From Sphingobium sp. CR2-8 (GTDB lineage Bacteria > Pseudomonadota > Alphaproteobacteria > Sphingomonadales > Sphingomonadaceae), in the NCBI RefSeq assembly GCF_035818615.1, contig NZ_JAYKZY010000001.1, positions 102,501 to 166,500 of the forward strand: 64,000 nucleotides of DNA, in the 5' to 3' direction. Positions 45,744 through 54,830 of this stretch are shown here, in pieces; within the stretch, counting starts at the first letter, position 1, and the number at the start of each line of letters is the position of its first letter. The notes under the pieces were generated by a model. It made no database searches. It saw only the letters and a list, made by a program, of their open reading frames with translations, and had not been told where the DNA came from. The position numbers and the translations under genes are program-made.

Positions 45744-45865
45744 GTCGGATCTCCTGATCGACAGCGCTGCAATCGCTGCGTCGCTGTACCTGTGACCTAG
45801 GTGGCGCGTTGCCAGTCATCGATCCAACCGATGATATTTGTCGTTCCGATCACGAATGGAGATGA

Positions 45866-46078
45866 ATGGCCTGCCTTGATGATCCCGAAGTGATCGAAGA
45901 AAGACGTCGGGCACTGTCGGAGACGCGCGTCCTGCCGCTCGAGGCCTGGCGACAAACACTGCTGATCGACGGAAAAGCTGTCCCGCATTTCGATCCGACT
46001 GATGGCGGGATCGATGCCCGTCTCTTGCTGCTCTTGGAAACGCCCGGCCCTGGACCAAAGCGTACCCGCCACGATTGA
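45866..46078 (+). pseudogene. Uracil-DNA glycosylase family protein, N-terminal fragment
   Basis: The frame gives LDDPEVIEERRRALSETRVLPL then HFDPTDGGIDARLLLLLETPGPG, the start of a sphingomonad uracil-DNA glycosylase-like protein. After KRTR the expected catalytic segment (SRDNPTGTA-type) is absent and the frame stops. GGAGATGA precedes the ATG. The rest to 46297 has an open frame (46002-46301) without recognised homology. Confidence 0.65.
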
Positions 46079-46297
46079 GCGACTGTACCCGCTAGGCCCT
46101 GACGATCTGGTCGAGGTGTTCCGGCGAAGGCGTCCCGCCAACCCGGTCGGCTACAATCGGCAGTTTTGCGCTGTCGGAAATCACATGGATGCGGCGGCTA
46201 ATGCTTATCTGTGGGGCAGACGCATCGACCAGCCAAGGAGGCTGCCGCCTTTCGCACTCCGTCAATCACTCAAGCTGCAGCGCGACAAAGGTGTTTA

Positions 46298-46687
46298 TTA
46301 GGCAAATTTGTCGACTATCACGCCTTTCGGTGGAGGTGAGGTTAGTTTTTCCGATCCGGAATTGCTGAGGCCGAACTGCTCCGCATTTTTGATCTTCTCG
46401 AGTGTTTCCGACGATCCGTCGCTGTAGGAGATGACGGTGACCTGTACAGATCCCGCATCGATCGTCCTTTGATCCACTACGGTCTTTTGCTGCTGTTTGA
46501 CTGATGCGTCGGCACTGGGTTTTTCGGCGTCATCCGCTCTCTTCGAATTGGAGGCGGCTTCATCAGGCGCTCGGGCTGAAACCTTGGGATCGTTCGCGCT
46601 GTCTTTGTCCACTTCCAAAAGGCGAGCGGGGATTGGCATTGGCCTGATCGAGGTCAACACGTTCACTGAGGAGATTGCAGATACCAT
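46298..46687 (-). CDS. Hypothetical protein (129 aa)
   Basis: The 129-aa frame begins MVSAISSVNVLTSIRPMPIPARLLEVDKDS, has a charged, low-complexity middle (NSKRADDAEKPSADASVKQQQK) and a C-terminal VTVISYSDGSSETLEKI segment. There is no signal peptide or membrane helix. The composition suggests a real but disordered protein. No family recognised and the start is uncertain. Confidence 0.55.
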   Translation of the reverse strand: MVSAISSVNVLTSIRPMPIPARLLEVDKDSANDPKVSARAPDEAASNSKRADDAEKPSADASVKQQQKTVVDQRTIDAGSVQVTVISYSDGSSETLEKIKNAEQFGLSNSGSEKLTSPPPKGVIVDKFA

Positions 46688-46993
46688 ATCGATGATAACG
46701 GCAAACCCGGCGTGCGCTTAAATGGCCAGCACAAGGACGCATCCTCATGAGCTGAGCTCCAAACATCATATCTTGCCGTTGCACAGCCAGCGTGCTCGTT
46801 GTCCACGGTTCGGCGCGGGACGACGCAAACCGCCTGATTTCCGTGTAAAAGGGCAAGATCGATCGACGCAGTCTCAGAGAGACAGTGGGATTAGGCGTGG
46901 CCCCGCCGAGATTTATGTACAAACTTGCAATGAGCTCGCAATAGCAATAAATGCGCCCCACAATATAGATCACCCTCGGGGAGCACCAAAGAA
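46688..46993. other. Intergenic region upstream of TonB receptor
   Basis: About 300 bp expected to hold the receptor promoter. I looked for a Pho box, because a PstS-like gene follows in the same cluster, and for a Fur-type palindrome; neither is convincing. GGGGAGCACC lies just before the receptor ATG and serves as ribosome binding site. Confidence 0.4.
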
Positions 46994-49129
46994 ATGTACG
47001 CTGAGAATTCCCGCCTCAGGGCCGGGGCGAGTTCGCTTGCCCTCATTCTGGCCGCGACTGTCGCCATGCCCGCTTTCGCTGACGCCGCCGCCGACGCTGG
47101 ACCGCAGGATGTCAGTTCTTCCGAAATCACTGTGCTCGGCACCCGCAGTGAGGATTACAAGGTCGATCAGCTGACCACCGCCACGCGCACCGGCACCAGC
47201 ATCATGGATGTGCCGCAGTCGATCCAGTTCGTGCCCCGCGACGTTATCGACGATCAGCAGATCCTCGACCTCACCAGCGCGCTGCGCAATGTCAGCGGCA
47301 TCCAGGCGGGCACCGACGCGGGCAATCGCTCGGAGAGTTTCACCATCCGCGGCTTCCGCTCATCGTATTACGCCATCGACTCGATCATGCTCAGTCCGGC
47401 GATCGAAACCAACGACAGCTACCGCGACCTCGCTAACGTGGAGCGCATCGAGGTGCTCAAGGGCCCGGCCTCGGTACTTTACGGGCGCGGCGATCCGGGC
47501 GGCCTCATCAACATCGTCACCAAGCAGCCGCGCTTCGAGCGGGGGATGAACTTCTCCGTGCAGGGCGGCAGCAACGACTTCATGCGCGGGCAGGTGGACG
47601 TTACCGGCCCAGTGGACGCGGCCAAGACGCTGGCAGTGCGCTTCATCGCCGCCGCGCAGACCGGCGATACTTTCCGGGACGTGTTCCAGCCCTACCGTCG
47701 CCAGTTCCTGTCCGGCTCAGTGCTGTGGGAGCCCACCGATCGCACCCGCGTCATCGCCAGCCTTACCTATGCGCATCAGAAGAACCAGACCGATCGCGGC
47801 ATCGTGGCCACTGCCGACGCCGACGGCGGCCTCGTCGTCAACCTCCCCCGCGAGCGGTTCCTAGGCGAAGCCTGGGCGACCACCGAATCCAGCCGCTACG
47901 AATTCAACTACCGCATCGAGCATGAACTGACCGACTGGTTGACCGTCCGGCAGATCGGTCACTACGATGAGGGCAAGCTCAACCTGTTCGGCATCAACTA
48001 CGGCACCACCGTCGCGGTGAATGGCATCACGGGCGCGCGTACCGTCTCCCGCACCGCTGTTGAGCAGCACGAGAACAACCACAACTACGATGCGCAGGCG
48101 GACATGGTCGCACGCTTCTCCACCGGCGGCATCGGGCACACCGTGGTGTTCGGCGGCGAGTATGTGAAGTCCTACCGCTTCCGAACATTCGCGCGCGCCA
48201 CGCTGGCCGCGATCAACATCGACGATCCGGTCTACGGCGCGACGCCGGGAACGTTCGTTCCCGCTGCCGACCGCGAGGTGCAGTCCAAGTCGCTGTCGGG
48301 CTACTTGCAGGACCAGATCGACATCGGGGACAAGATCAACCTGCTGGCCGGCGTGCGCTACGACCACGCCCAGCAGTCGGACCACGGCACCACCGATTAT
48401 GCCTCGGACGATAAGGCATGGTCGCCGCGCGTGGGCGTGGTGTTCAAGCCAGTGCCGAACGTCTCGCTGTTCGCCGACTTCACTCGTTCGTTCCAGTCCA
48501 AGCCCGAGCCGACCATCGACGGCAAGCCGATTGATCCGGAAAAGGGCAAGCAGTACGAAGCGGGCATCAAGGCCGAACTGTTCGGCGGCCGCCTCGCCTT
48601 CACGCTGTCGGTCTACCAGCTGACGCGTGAGAACGTGACGCAGCAGGACCCCAACAACGTCGGCTACAACATCAACGCTGGGGTGCAGCGCTCGCAGGGC
48701 GTCGAGTTCGACATGTCCGGCGCGATCACGCCGAGCATCAAGATCATCGCCAACGCGGCTTACACAGACGCCACCGTGCGCTCCTCCACCGACTATGCCA
48801 GGGGCAACAAGCTTATCGGCGTGCCCAAATGGAGCGGCAGCCTGTGGGTGACGCTGGAGCCCGTGGACGGTCCGCTCAGCCGCTTCGGTTTTGGCGGCGG
48901 CGTAATTGCAGCAAGCAATCGCATGGGCAATCTGGAGAACAGCTTCTCGGTCGGTGGCTACACCCGCTTCGATTCCAGCCTGTGGTACAAGCTGGCCGAC
49001 AAGGTGCGCCTGACGGTGAACGTCAAAAATATCACTAATGAGTACTACATCTCCAGTACCGTTTCGCGGGCGCAGATCACGCCGGGCGAGGGTCGCAGCT
49101 TCCTCCTCGGCCTGAGCGGAGGGTTCTGA
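46994..49129 (+). CDS. TonB-dependent siderophore-type receptor
   Basis: The 711-aa outer-membrane protein has a signal peptide (about 1-30) and a TonB box-like stretch (SEITVLGTR). The plug domain has MDVPQSIQFVPRDVIDDQQ, RNVSGIQAGTDAGNRSESFTIRGFRSS and ERIEVLKGPASVLYGRGDPGGLIN. A 22-strand barrel ends in aromatic LLGLSGGF. Plug features match the siderophore (ferrichrome-type) subfamily. The next two genes (secreted protein, PstS-like binding protein) are 2 bp and overlapping, so ligand import may involve a phosphate-like or phosphorylated compound; this is inference. Confidence 0.92.
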   Translation: MYAENSRLRAGASSLALILAATVAMPAFADAAADAGPQDVSSSEITVLGTRSEDYKVDQLTTATRTGTSIMDVPQSIQFVPRDVIDDQQILDLTSALRNVSGIQAGTDAGNRSESFTIRGFRSSYYAIDSIMLSPAIETNDSYRDLANVERIEVLKGPASVLYGRGDPGGLINIVTKQPRFERGMNFSVQGGSNDFMRGQVDVTGPVDAAKTLAVRFIAAAQTGDTFRDVFQPYRRQFLSGSVLWEPTDRTRVIASLTYAHQKNQTDRGIVATADADGGLVVNLPRERFLGEAWATTESSRYEFNYRIEHELTDWLTVRQIGHYDEGKLNLFGINYGTTVAVNGITGARTVSRTAVEQHENNHNYDAQADMVARFSTGGIGHTVVFGGEYVKSYRFRTFARATLAAINIDDPVYGATPGTFVPAADREVQSKSLSGYLQDQIDIGDKINLLAGVRYDHAQQSDHGTTDYASDDKAWSPRVGVVFKPVPNVSLFADFTRSFQSKPEPTIDGKPIDPEKGKQYEAGIKAELFGGRLAFTLSVYQLTRENVTQQDPNNVGYNINAGVQRSQGVEFDMSGAITPSIKIIANAAYTDATVRSSTDYARGNKLIGVPKWSGSLWVTLEPVDGPLSRFGFGGGVIAASNRMGNLENSFSVGGYTRFDSSLWYKLADKVRLTVNVKNITNEYYISSTVSRAQITPGEGRSFLLGLSGGF

Positions 49130-49131
49130 CG

Positions 49132-49857
49132 ATGAAGAAGGCGTTCGCTGCCGCGCTGTTGGCGCTGGCCATCGGTGCGGCGCCCGCATCGGCGGCAGAT
49201 GCAGGCAGGGTGCTGTTCCTGATGCGCGCCGATCCCCCCGGTGGCTCGGCCGACCCTGATGTCAAGGCGCGGCTTGAGGCGATGGGCTATTCCGTCACAA
49301 CCAGTGAAGGGCTGGATGGTGCGCAGGATCCTTGCGGGTTCGATCTGGTCGTCATGTCCTCGACGGTGCGCTCCAACCAGTTCACCGCTAACCGCACGGC
49401 TATCACCCGTTGGCGCGAGATGGGCGTGCCGCTGGTGACCTGGGAGAACGACCTGCTCGACGACTTGTGGATGACCGGCCTGCGCCGCGACACCGACTTC
49501 GGCGAACTGGAGACGGGCCACTATTTCTGGCTGGTACGCGCGCCGCATCCGATGGCGGCGGGCATTCCGGCGGGCCTGGGCACTTGGACCGAGGCGCGCA
49601 CACCCGCGGGCTGGGGCCAGCCTGGGCTCGGCGCGGACGTCATCATGACCTGGCCCGGCGAGCCGGACAAGGCGACCCTGTTCGGCTACGAAGCAGGCGC
49701 GACAATGGACCACGACCACCTCGCGCCCGCGCGCCGTGTGTTCATCGGCATGGAGAACAACAGCTTCACCCGCATGACCCAGACCGGCCGCAGGCTGTTC
49801 GACGCCGCGATCCAATGGGCGCGCACGGGGGCGAAATTGTGCAAGGTGAAGAAGTGA
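49132..49857 (+). CDS. Secreted hypothetical protein (241 aa)
   Basis: Signal peptide MKKAFAAALLALAIGAAPASA, then an alpha/beta domain with GRVLFLMRADPPGGSADPDVKARLEAMGY and VTWENDLLDDLW, reminiscent of ThuA/glutamine-amidotransferase-like folds but without a visible catalytic triad. It lies 2 bp after the TonB receptor, and its stop overlaps the GTG of the next gene. I do not recognise a named family. Co-transcription suggests a periplasmic role tied to the receptor. Confidence 0.8.
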   Translation: MKKAFAAALLALAIGAAPASAADAGRVLFLMRADPPGGSADPDVKARLEAMGYSVTTSEGLDGAQDPCGFDLVVMSSTVRSNQFTANRTAITRWREMGVPLVTWENDLLDDLWMTGLRRDTDFGELETGHYFWLVRAPHPMAAGIPAGLGTWTEARTPAGWGQPGLGADVIMTWPGEPDKATLFGYEAGATMDHDHLAPARRVFIGMENNSFTRMTQTGRRLFDAAIQWARTGAKLCKVKK

Positions 49858-51298
49858 AGCGCGCGGCCGGTTTCGCGCTGGCATGCGCCCTGCTCACGGG
49901 CTCCGCATCGGCGCAGGACAGCGGCCCCATCCCCGAGGCGCAGCCGCTGCTGGCGCGCTACGTCTTAGCGGATGGGCGCCTCGCGGTCGGCGGTGGGCCT
50001 GAGGCGGATGCGATTGCGGCTGCAGCCAGCGGCGTGTCCCCCGCATCGTCGGCTCTTCCGGCGCGATGCCGCTACTGACGCAAGGGACCATCGCGCTCGC
50101 CATAATCCCCCGCGAGATGACCGTGATCGAGCGCGCCGCAGTCCGCCGCTTTTCTGGCGGACTGCCGCTGGCGGTGCCCGCCATGCAGGGGCTTTACCTT
50201 TACGCCCGCTGCGACAAGGATGGCGCCGTCGATGAACGGGTGAAGCCGTTACTGCAGGCGCTGTTCTCGGACGACGGACAGGCGCGAGTGAAAGCGGCGT
50301 TGGCGATGTACAAGCCGCTCGATGCCGCCGCGCTGGCGGATGCGCGGGAACGGATCGCAAGCCTGCGCGGGATCTCGATCCCGCAGCGCGGACCGGGCTA
50401 CGTCGCACCGGACGGCAGCCTGTCGATCATCGGCAGCGATACACTGACGACGATCATGCCCGACATGCTCGCCGCCTATTCGCGCCAAGCGCCCCAGGTC
50501 CGGTTCACTGCCGACTTGCGCGGCTCCTCCACCGCCATCCCTGCGCTGACCGCTGGAACCACGATCTTCGCGCCGATGGGCCGCGAGCTGTGGGAGAACG
50601 ACCTAGACGGCTTCCGGCAGGTAAAGGGCTACAATCCGGTGCGCATCCGCATCGCCTATGCCAGCCACGGCCCCCGCGCGGGCGGCAAGACACCGCCCGC
50701 GATCTACGTCAACGCGCGCAACCCGCTTGCCGGAATGTCGATGACACAAGTGAAGCGCGTCTTCGCAGCCGGAGCACCGGGCGGCGACATTGCCGACTGG
50801 TCGAAGCTGGGCGGCACGGCGGGCCCGATCCACGTCTATGGCGCGCGCGACGATGGCGGGTTCGGCTCGGCAATGCGCGCGTCGAAGCTGGACGGGCTGC
50901 CGTTCAGCGCCCGCTACCAGGCGATGCCAAACGGCAAAGCGATCCTCGCCGCCATCGCGTCCGACCCGCAGGGGGTCGGCTATGCGACGTGGATCGATGC
51001 GGGTGAGGCTCCGGCCGGCGTACGCGTCCTGCCGCTGTCCGCACGCGAAGGCGGCCCCTACGTCCTGCCCCGGGCGGGAGCGGATCGGGGGGCGTGGCCG
51101 ATATCGTACTTCCTCAACATCTACGTTGACAAGGCGCCGGGCAAACCACTCGACCCGGTGGCTAAGGGCCTGCTGCGCTTCCTGCTCTCGGACGAAGGAC
51201 AGGCGATCATCGCCCGCCATGGCGAAGAGGACGACGGCTACGTGCCGCTTGATTGGAACGACCTTGCCGCGGAACGAGCCATAGTCGTAGGTTTATAA
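49854..51298 (+). pseudogene. PstS-like periplasmic substrate-binding protein, frameshifted
   Basis: The GTG at 49854 opens a signal peptide (KRAAGFALACALLTGSASA). The frame breaks in a CCCCC run near 50038-50042: one more C would join ASGVSP to RIVGSSGAMPLLTQGTIAL, and the second frame (to 51298) then continues unbroken. The rebuilt protein of about 480 aa has a first partial binding domain and a complete PstS-like domain (IIGSDTLTTIMPDMLAAY, FTADLRGSSTAIPALTAG, PISYFLNIYVDKAPG). Phosphate or phosphonate is the likely ligand type. It could be a sequencing error rather than real decay. Confidence 0.78.
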
Positions 51299-51324
51299 AA
51301 TACAGCAAATAACTTGAAACTGAG

Positions 51325-51370
51325 CCGACGCAAAACACACGGCGGGCGGCATGTCGGCAAAAGCCTGATT
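51325..51370 (+). repeat. Cassette-type repeat, copy B
   Basis: A 44-bp core from GACGCAAAACACACGGCG to GCCTGATT agrees with copy D (53360-53403) at 39 of 44 positions by direct comparison. It lies directly downstream of the aph stop. The 3' part contains a GGC-AAAA-GCC hairpin. Confidence 0.8.
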
Positions 51371-51382
51371 GGCGTACAACGG

Positions 51383-52195
51383 CTAGAATAGCTCGTCCAG
51401 CATCAGGTGGAATTGCAACTTGCGCCGGTCTAACTCGGTGACACCATATTGCGTCAGAAGTCTCTCCTGAAGCGAAGGGTCGAATTCTCCGAGACAACTC
51501 CACAGGATGGCAAGGTCTTGGTAGCGGTCCGCGATTCCGACCCGTCCGGCATCAATGCACCCGACCACCTCACCTTCGAGCATCAGAATATTGTCGAGCG
51601 AGAAATCGCCATGCGTGACGACGGCGTCGGATGGCATCGGTAGCAGGCGCTGCATAGCTTCCCACACCTGTTCCGCCGTCCAGCCTTCGCGCTCATCGTC
51701 GAAATCATCTTCCTCAACCATACCCGCGTCGATTTGTTCGCGCGCCTTGGCAAGGCGGTAGGTGTGATCGCTAGTGAAGGGACATGCACTGACCGGAATC
51801 GCATGCAGACGTCGCAGGAATGTTGCGAGCGCATCGACTATCCCAGCGCGGGCATCCGACTGCGCCTCTAGAAGCTGATATGCGGTGCGTCCGGGCATCG
51901 CCGTCATCAGCAGCCATGCCTCGTCCTGCGTGGCGACGAAGCCTTCGACGGCCGGAACGGGGATGTGCCTCTCCAACCAACGCAGTCGGACCATTTCGTC
52001 GGTTATGTCGTCAGCGACGGAGCTTTGGCCGTGCTTGAGAAACAGGTCAGGCGCGCCGGTCTTGCCATGCAGTCGGTAAACAGCACCGCCTGATTCCCCG
52101 ACGTTATCGCGCGCCCATTCATACCCTTCCAATGACGCGGACAGGCCCGCTGGTACGGACACAGCTTCACAAGGGTATTCTCGGTCTCCATTCAC
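51383..52195 (-). CDS. Aminoglycoside O-phosphotransferase, APH(3')-I-like
   Basis: The 270-aa kinase follows APH(3')-I along its full length: YEWARDNVGESGGAVYRLHG, LFLKHG, DEMVRLRWLERHIPVPAV, catalytic loop VVTHGDFSLDNIL, metal-binding GCIDAGRVGIADRYQDLAILW and the end KLQFHLMLDELF. The phosphorylation of kanamycin-type aminoglycosides is expected from the family. Judged by eye it is clearly diverged from the common enzyme, particularly in the N-terminal 15 residues and the middle. It lies between repeats B and C as a single-gene module. The start at 52195 fits family length. Confidence 0.9.
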   Translation of the reverse strand: MNGDREYPCEAVSVPAGLSASLEGYEWARDNVGESGGAVYRLHGKTGAPDLFLKHGQSSVADDITDEMVRLRWLERHIPVPAVEGFVATQDEAWLLMTAMPGRTAYQLLEAQSDARAGIVDALATFLRRLHAIPVSACPFTSDHTYRLAKAREQIDAGMVEEDDFDDEREGWTAEQVWEAMQRLLPMPSDAVVTHGDFSLDNILMLEGEVVGCIDAGRVGIADRYQDLAILWSCLGEFDPSLQERLLTQYGVTELDRRKLQFHLMLDELF

Positions 52196-52276
52196 TAATT
52201 AGCGGCCTCCTCAGCATTCGAGCTTGGCTCAGGATACCTTTGGAGACAAGACGCTGACGGTGGGCGCTTTTTACCT

Positions 52277-52308
52277 GACGGCAATCGCACGGTGGCAATC
52301 GCCTGATT
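52277..52308 (+). repeat. Cassette-type repeat, copy C (shortened)
   Basis: GACGGCAATCGCACGG joined to TGGCAATCGCCTGATT: the two ends match copies B, D and E but 12 central bases are missing. Same orientation as B, D and E; it lies directly after the deacetylase stop (minus strand) and upstream of aph. Confidence 0.72.
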
Positions 52309-52330
52309 TTCGGCATGGGATGGGACCGCC

Positions 52331-53179
52331 CTAGATCGGCGGAACGGCGTTCGTTGTCCGTTGCAAGGCCCGCAACTCTCGATAACTGATCCGGTGCACC
52401 ATATTCTCGTCGAGTAGCGCAGCAACGCTAGGATCGATCAGCGCTGCGGCATCATGAACGCGAATATCCGCATGGTGAAGGTCGTAGCCGCGAAGTTCCT
52501 TACCATCTAAAACGGGATGAGCGAACAGCTCCGTGACTCCGCAAGGCAATGTCGGACACACCTCGAATATCACGTCGCGGGTAAGAAGCGGCCAGGTGTA
52601 GATAAGATGATCCACCGACAGGACACCCCGCGACACCGATAACTCGCGAGCCGGAAAGTCCGATTGGAGAGGAAGGCGAACCGGTACGTCGATCTCGGAC
52701 GCCAGATCGAGGTAAATTGCGAATAGCGCCTGGTTCGCGTGCAGAACATCCATATGCGTGTCGATGTGGGTGACATCGACACCCCATGCGATGGCGGTGT
52801 CGACCTGGGCGCGACACTCGGCGCGGACTTCGTCCAAATCTTGCTGACTAAGAGCGGTCGCGGTCGTGGCAGGCAGAAAACCGCTGGCGTCGCGGAGCGA
52901 TGCACCTCCGGTCAGACTCCGCCAGCGATAGCCTGCATGTTCGCTGGTCAGGGTCAAATGCACGCCAACCGGCAATCCATCGAACATACGTGCTGCCTCG
53001 GCCGCCCAAGGGCAGGGAACCATAAGCGATGCGCTGGTGGCGACACCGGAGGTCATGGCACGGAGGGCCGCCACGTTTGCGCTATGGCTCGATCCCACAT
53101 CGTCGCAGTTGACAATGAGCAGTCGATCCTCAGCACGAAATCCAAGTCTCTGATTAAGGGCTGTAGTTTGTTTAGACAC
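52331..53179 (-). CDS. ChbG/YdjC-type carbohydrate deacetylase
   Basis: The 282-aa protein has the YdjC/ChbG polysaccharide deacetylase-like barrel: VNCDDVGSSHSANVA (metal-binding Asp), VGVHLTLTSEHAGYRWR (His), and VDVTHIDTHMDVLHANQALF (His x3). The GTG at 53179 after AGGGAA gives a normal length; a longer frame to 53428 runs through repeat D and is rejected. Family members remove N-acetyl groups from chitooligosaccharides or related sugars; the substrate here is unknown. Module between repeats C and D. Confidence 0.88.
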   Translation of the reverse strand: MSKQTTALNQRLGFRAEDRLLIVNCDDVGSSHSANVAALRAMTSGVATSASLMVPCPWAAEAARMFDGLPVGVHLTLTSEHAGYRWRSLTGGASLRDASGFLPATTATALSQQDLDEVRAECRAQVDTAIAWGVDVTHIDTHMDVLHANQALFAIYLDLASEIDVPVRLPLQSDFPARELSVSRGVLSVDHLIYTWPLLTRDVIFEVCPTLPCGVTELFAHPVLDGKELRGYDLHHADIRVHDAAALIDPSVAALLDENMVHRISYRELRALQRTTNAVPPI

Positions 53180-53355
53180 AATGCGTCGTTCCCTTTCACT
53201 GGCTCGACGCTTGGTGGCTTGCTCCGTTTTGTTGCCGGTTTGGCCACATCCCCCTTTCAGGGAGCCACCTTGCCCGGATCGGCAGGTTGGCGTTGGGCGT
53301 CGGCCCAACTCTTGATGTTGTCCGCAGCTTACGGTCTGTGACTTCCTTCCGCAAT

Positions 53356-53403
53356 GCCTGACGCCAAACACACGGCGGGCGACATGGCGGCAACCGCCTG
53401 ATT
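53356..53403 (+). repeat. Cassette-type repeat, copy D
   Basis: A 48-bp copy, GCCTGACGCCAAACACACGG to GCCTGATT. The 3' part GGCGG-CAA-CCGCC is a perfect 5-bp hairpin. It lies directly after the tetR stop (minus strand) and forms the outer end of the duplicated module. Confidence 0.82.
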
Positions 53404-53429
53404 TTCGATCATGGGCTGTGGCGGGCACG

Positions 53430-53993
53430 TTATTCCGGCAGGAGGCCAGCGGTGCGGTAAATATTGATTACCGAATCGTAGACCGAAATGTCTGCCCGGC
53501 TTCTTGATAGAAGTTGTGCGCCGACGATCGCCGCGAATATTGCACGTGCTTTCTGCTCGTTTACTTTGGAAGCAGCAAGCGCCGCAGCGGCCAGTTGTCT
53601 GCTCAGCCACGCGATGTTGACGTCGGCAAAAGCCTGAACCTCCTTCTTTATCGGTGCTGGCAGATCATCATACTCAGCGGCCATAAAGCTTCCAAGGCAC
53701 ATCCTGTTATCATTCTCCAGTGCCTTGCGAAACATATTGGGGTAGCGGCGCAGACTTTCGAGCGGGTCCTGCGTCTGGTCGGACAGCACGTCCAAAGCAG
53801 CGGCTGCGTCCTCCCAATAACGCCTTGCCACTGCAGCACCAAGTTCCGCTTTGGCCGGAAAATAATAGTGGATGCTGGCCGCCTTAATGCCGACCTCCGC
53901 TGCCAAATCGCGAAAGTTTAGCCCGCCATACCCATGTGCCTGAGCAGTTCGCCGTGCAGCATCCAGGATCAGTTCTCTTGTATTTACGGTCAT
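53430..53993 (-). CDS. TetR family transcriptional regulator (copy 1)
   Basis: The 187-aa repressor-type protein has an N-terminal helix-turn-helix (about 5-50, TRELILDAARRTAQAHGYGGLNFRDLAAEVGIKAASIHYYFPAKAEL) and a helical ligand-binding domain. The ATG at 53993 is preferred; the frame can be extended to 54023 but that lies inside the operator. It is divergent from a GST gene across two inverted-repeat operators, so it probably represses both. An identical copy is at 57368-57931. Confidence 0.92.
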   Translation of the reverse strand: MTVNTRELILDAARRTAQAHGYGGLNFRDLAAEVGIKAASIHYYFPAKAELGAAVARRYWEDAAAALDVLSDQTQDPLESLRRYPNMFRKALENDNRMCLGSFMAAEYDDLPAPIKKEVQAFADVNIAWLSRQLAAAALAASKVNEQKARAIFAAIVGAQLLSRSRADISVYDSVINIYRTAGLLPE

Positions 53994-54015
53994 CTGATAT
54001 CCATGCGTTGGCTCG

Positions 54016-54091
54016 CCTATCAAATGACAGATAGGGCGTTGAAGTTCATCGGAGCCCCTGATAGCACATCTATCAATTGGCAGACAGATAG
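54016..54091. promoter_or_regulatory. Twin TetR operators between tetR and gst (copy 1)
   Basis: Two related inverted repeats lie in the divergent spacer: CCTATC-N8-GATAGG at 54016-54035 and CTATC-N12-GATAG at 54070-54091. They share the half-sites CTATCAA and CAGATAGG. Placement over both likely promoters fits autorepression by the adjacent TetR protein. Confidence 0.7.
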
Positions 54092-54099
54092 GATGAATT

Positions 54100-54792
54100 A
54101 TGAAAATCTATGATCGTGAAGCTGCGCCACACCCAGCGCGCATTCGTATCGTGCTTGCCGAAAAGGGGCTGGACGAGCAGGTAGAGTTTGTCAGTATCGA
54201 TCTTATCGCCGCAGAGCAGAAGCAGCCTGAGTTCCTGGCCATGAATCCGATCGGAAAAATCCCGGTTCTGGAGCTTGAAGACGGCACGATCATTTCTGAA
54301 TCGACGGCTATCACGGAATATCTCGACAATCTGGATGGCAATCCGATCCTGACTGGCAAGACCCCGCGTGAAAAGGGCCTGATCCACATGATGCAGCGCC
54401 GTGCAGAGATGATGCTGATCGATGCCGTCGACGATTATTTCCATTATGGAACGCCTGGCCTTGGCGCAGCGCTGCGGCCATGGCGGATGCCTGACTGGAG
54501 CGGAGCGAAGGAATGGGGGCAGCGGCGGGGCGGATATGCCGTGGCTAATCTGCCGTACTTCAACGATATTTTGGCAAAACAAGCGTTCCTGGCGGGGGAC
54601 GAGTTCTCGATGTCAGACATCACATTGTTCGCAGGCCTGATGTTTGCTGATCTCGTGGGTTTGCCGGTGGCTTCGGAACTTACCGCACTTCATAACTGGC
54701 GCGACAAGGTGTCCAACCGCCCCGCAGTGAAAAACCGCAGCGGGCAGACAATGCATCCGGAGGATTTGGCGCGTCACAGTGGCGCGGCGTAG
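54100..54792 (+). CDS. Glutathione S-transferase family protein (copy 1)
   Basis: The 230-aa protein has the N-terminal thioredoxin-like domain (MKIYDREAAPHPARIRIVLAEKG, NPIGKIPVLELEDGTIISESTAITEYLD) and an all-helical C-terminal domain (LAKQAFLAGDEFSMSDITLFAGLMFADL). It conjugates glutathione to electrophiles or acts as a peroxidase; its substrate is unknown. Divergent from the TetR gene, so it is likely induced by a compound that binds that regulator. An identical copy is at 56569-57261. Confidence 0.93.
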   Translation: MKIYDREAAPHPARIRIVLAEKGLDEQVEFVSIDLIAAEQKQPEFLAMNPIGKIPVLELEDGTIISESTAITEYLDNLDGNPILTGKTPREKGLIHMMQRRAEMMLIDAVDDYFHYGTPGLGAALRPWRMPDWSGAKEWGQRRGGYAVANLPYFNDILAKQAFLAGDEFSMSDITLFAGLMFADLVGLPVASELTALHNWRDKVSNRPAVKNRSGQTMHPEDLARHSGAA

Positions 54793-54830
54793 CATTCTCG
54801 ACCTATCTTTTTGCGACTGCTGGCGCGACC

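Noticed and set aside
46002..46301. 99-codon ORF after the uracil-DNA glycosylase fragment
   Set aside because: No homology recognised and no credible start; it may be remnant coding sequence but cannot be supported as a gene.
46688..46993. Pho box upstream of the TonB receptor/PstS-like operon
   Set aside because: No pair of CTGTCAT-like half-sites at 11-base spacing was found.
47861..49189. 442-codon ORF on the minus strand
   Set aside because: Shadow of the TonB receptor; the plus-strand frame has signal peptide, plug and barrel.
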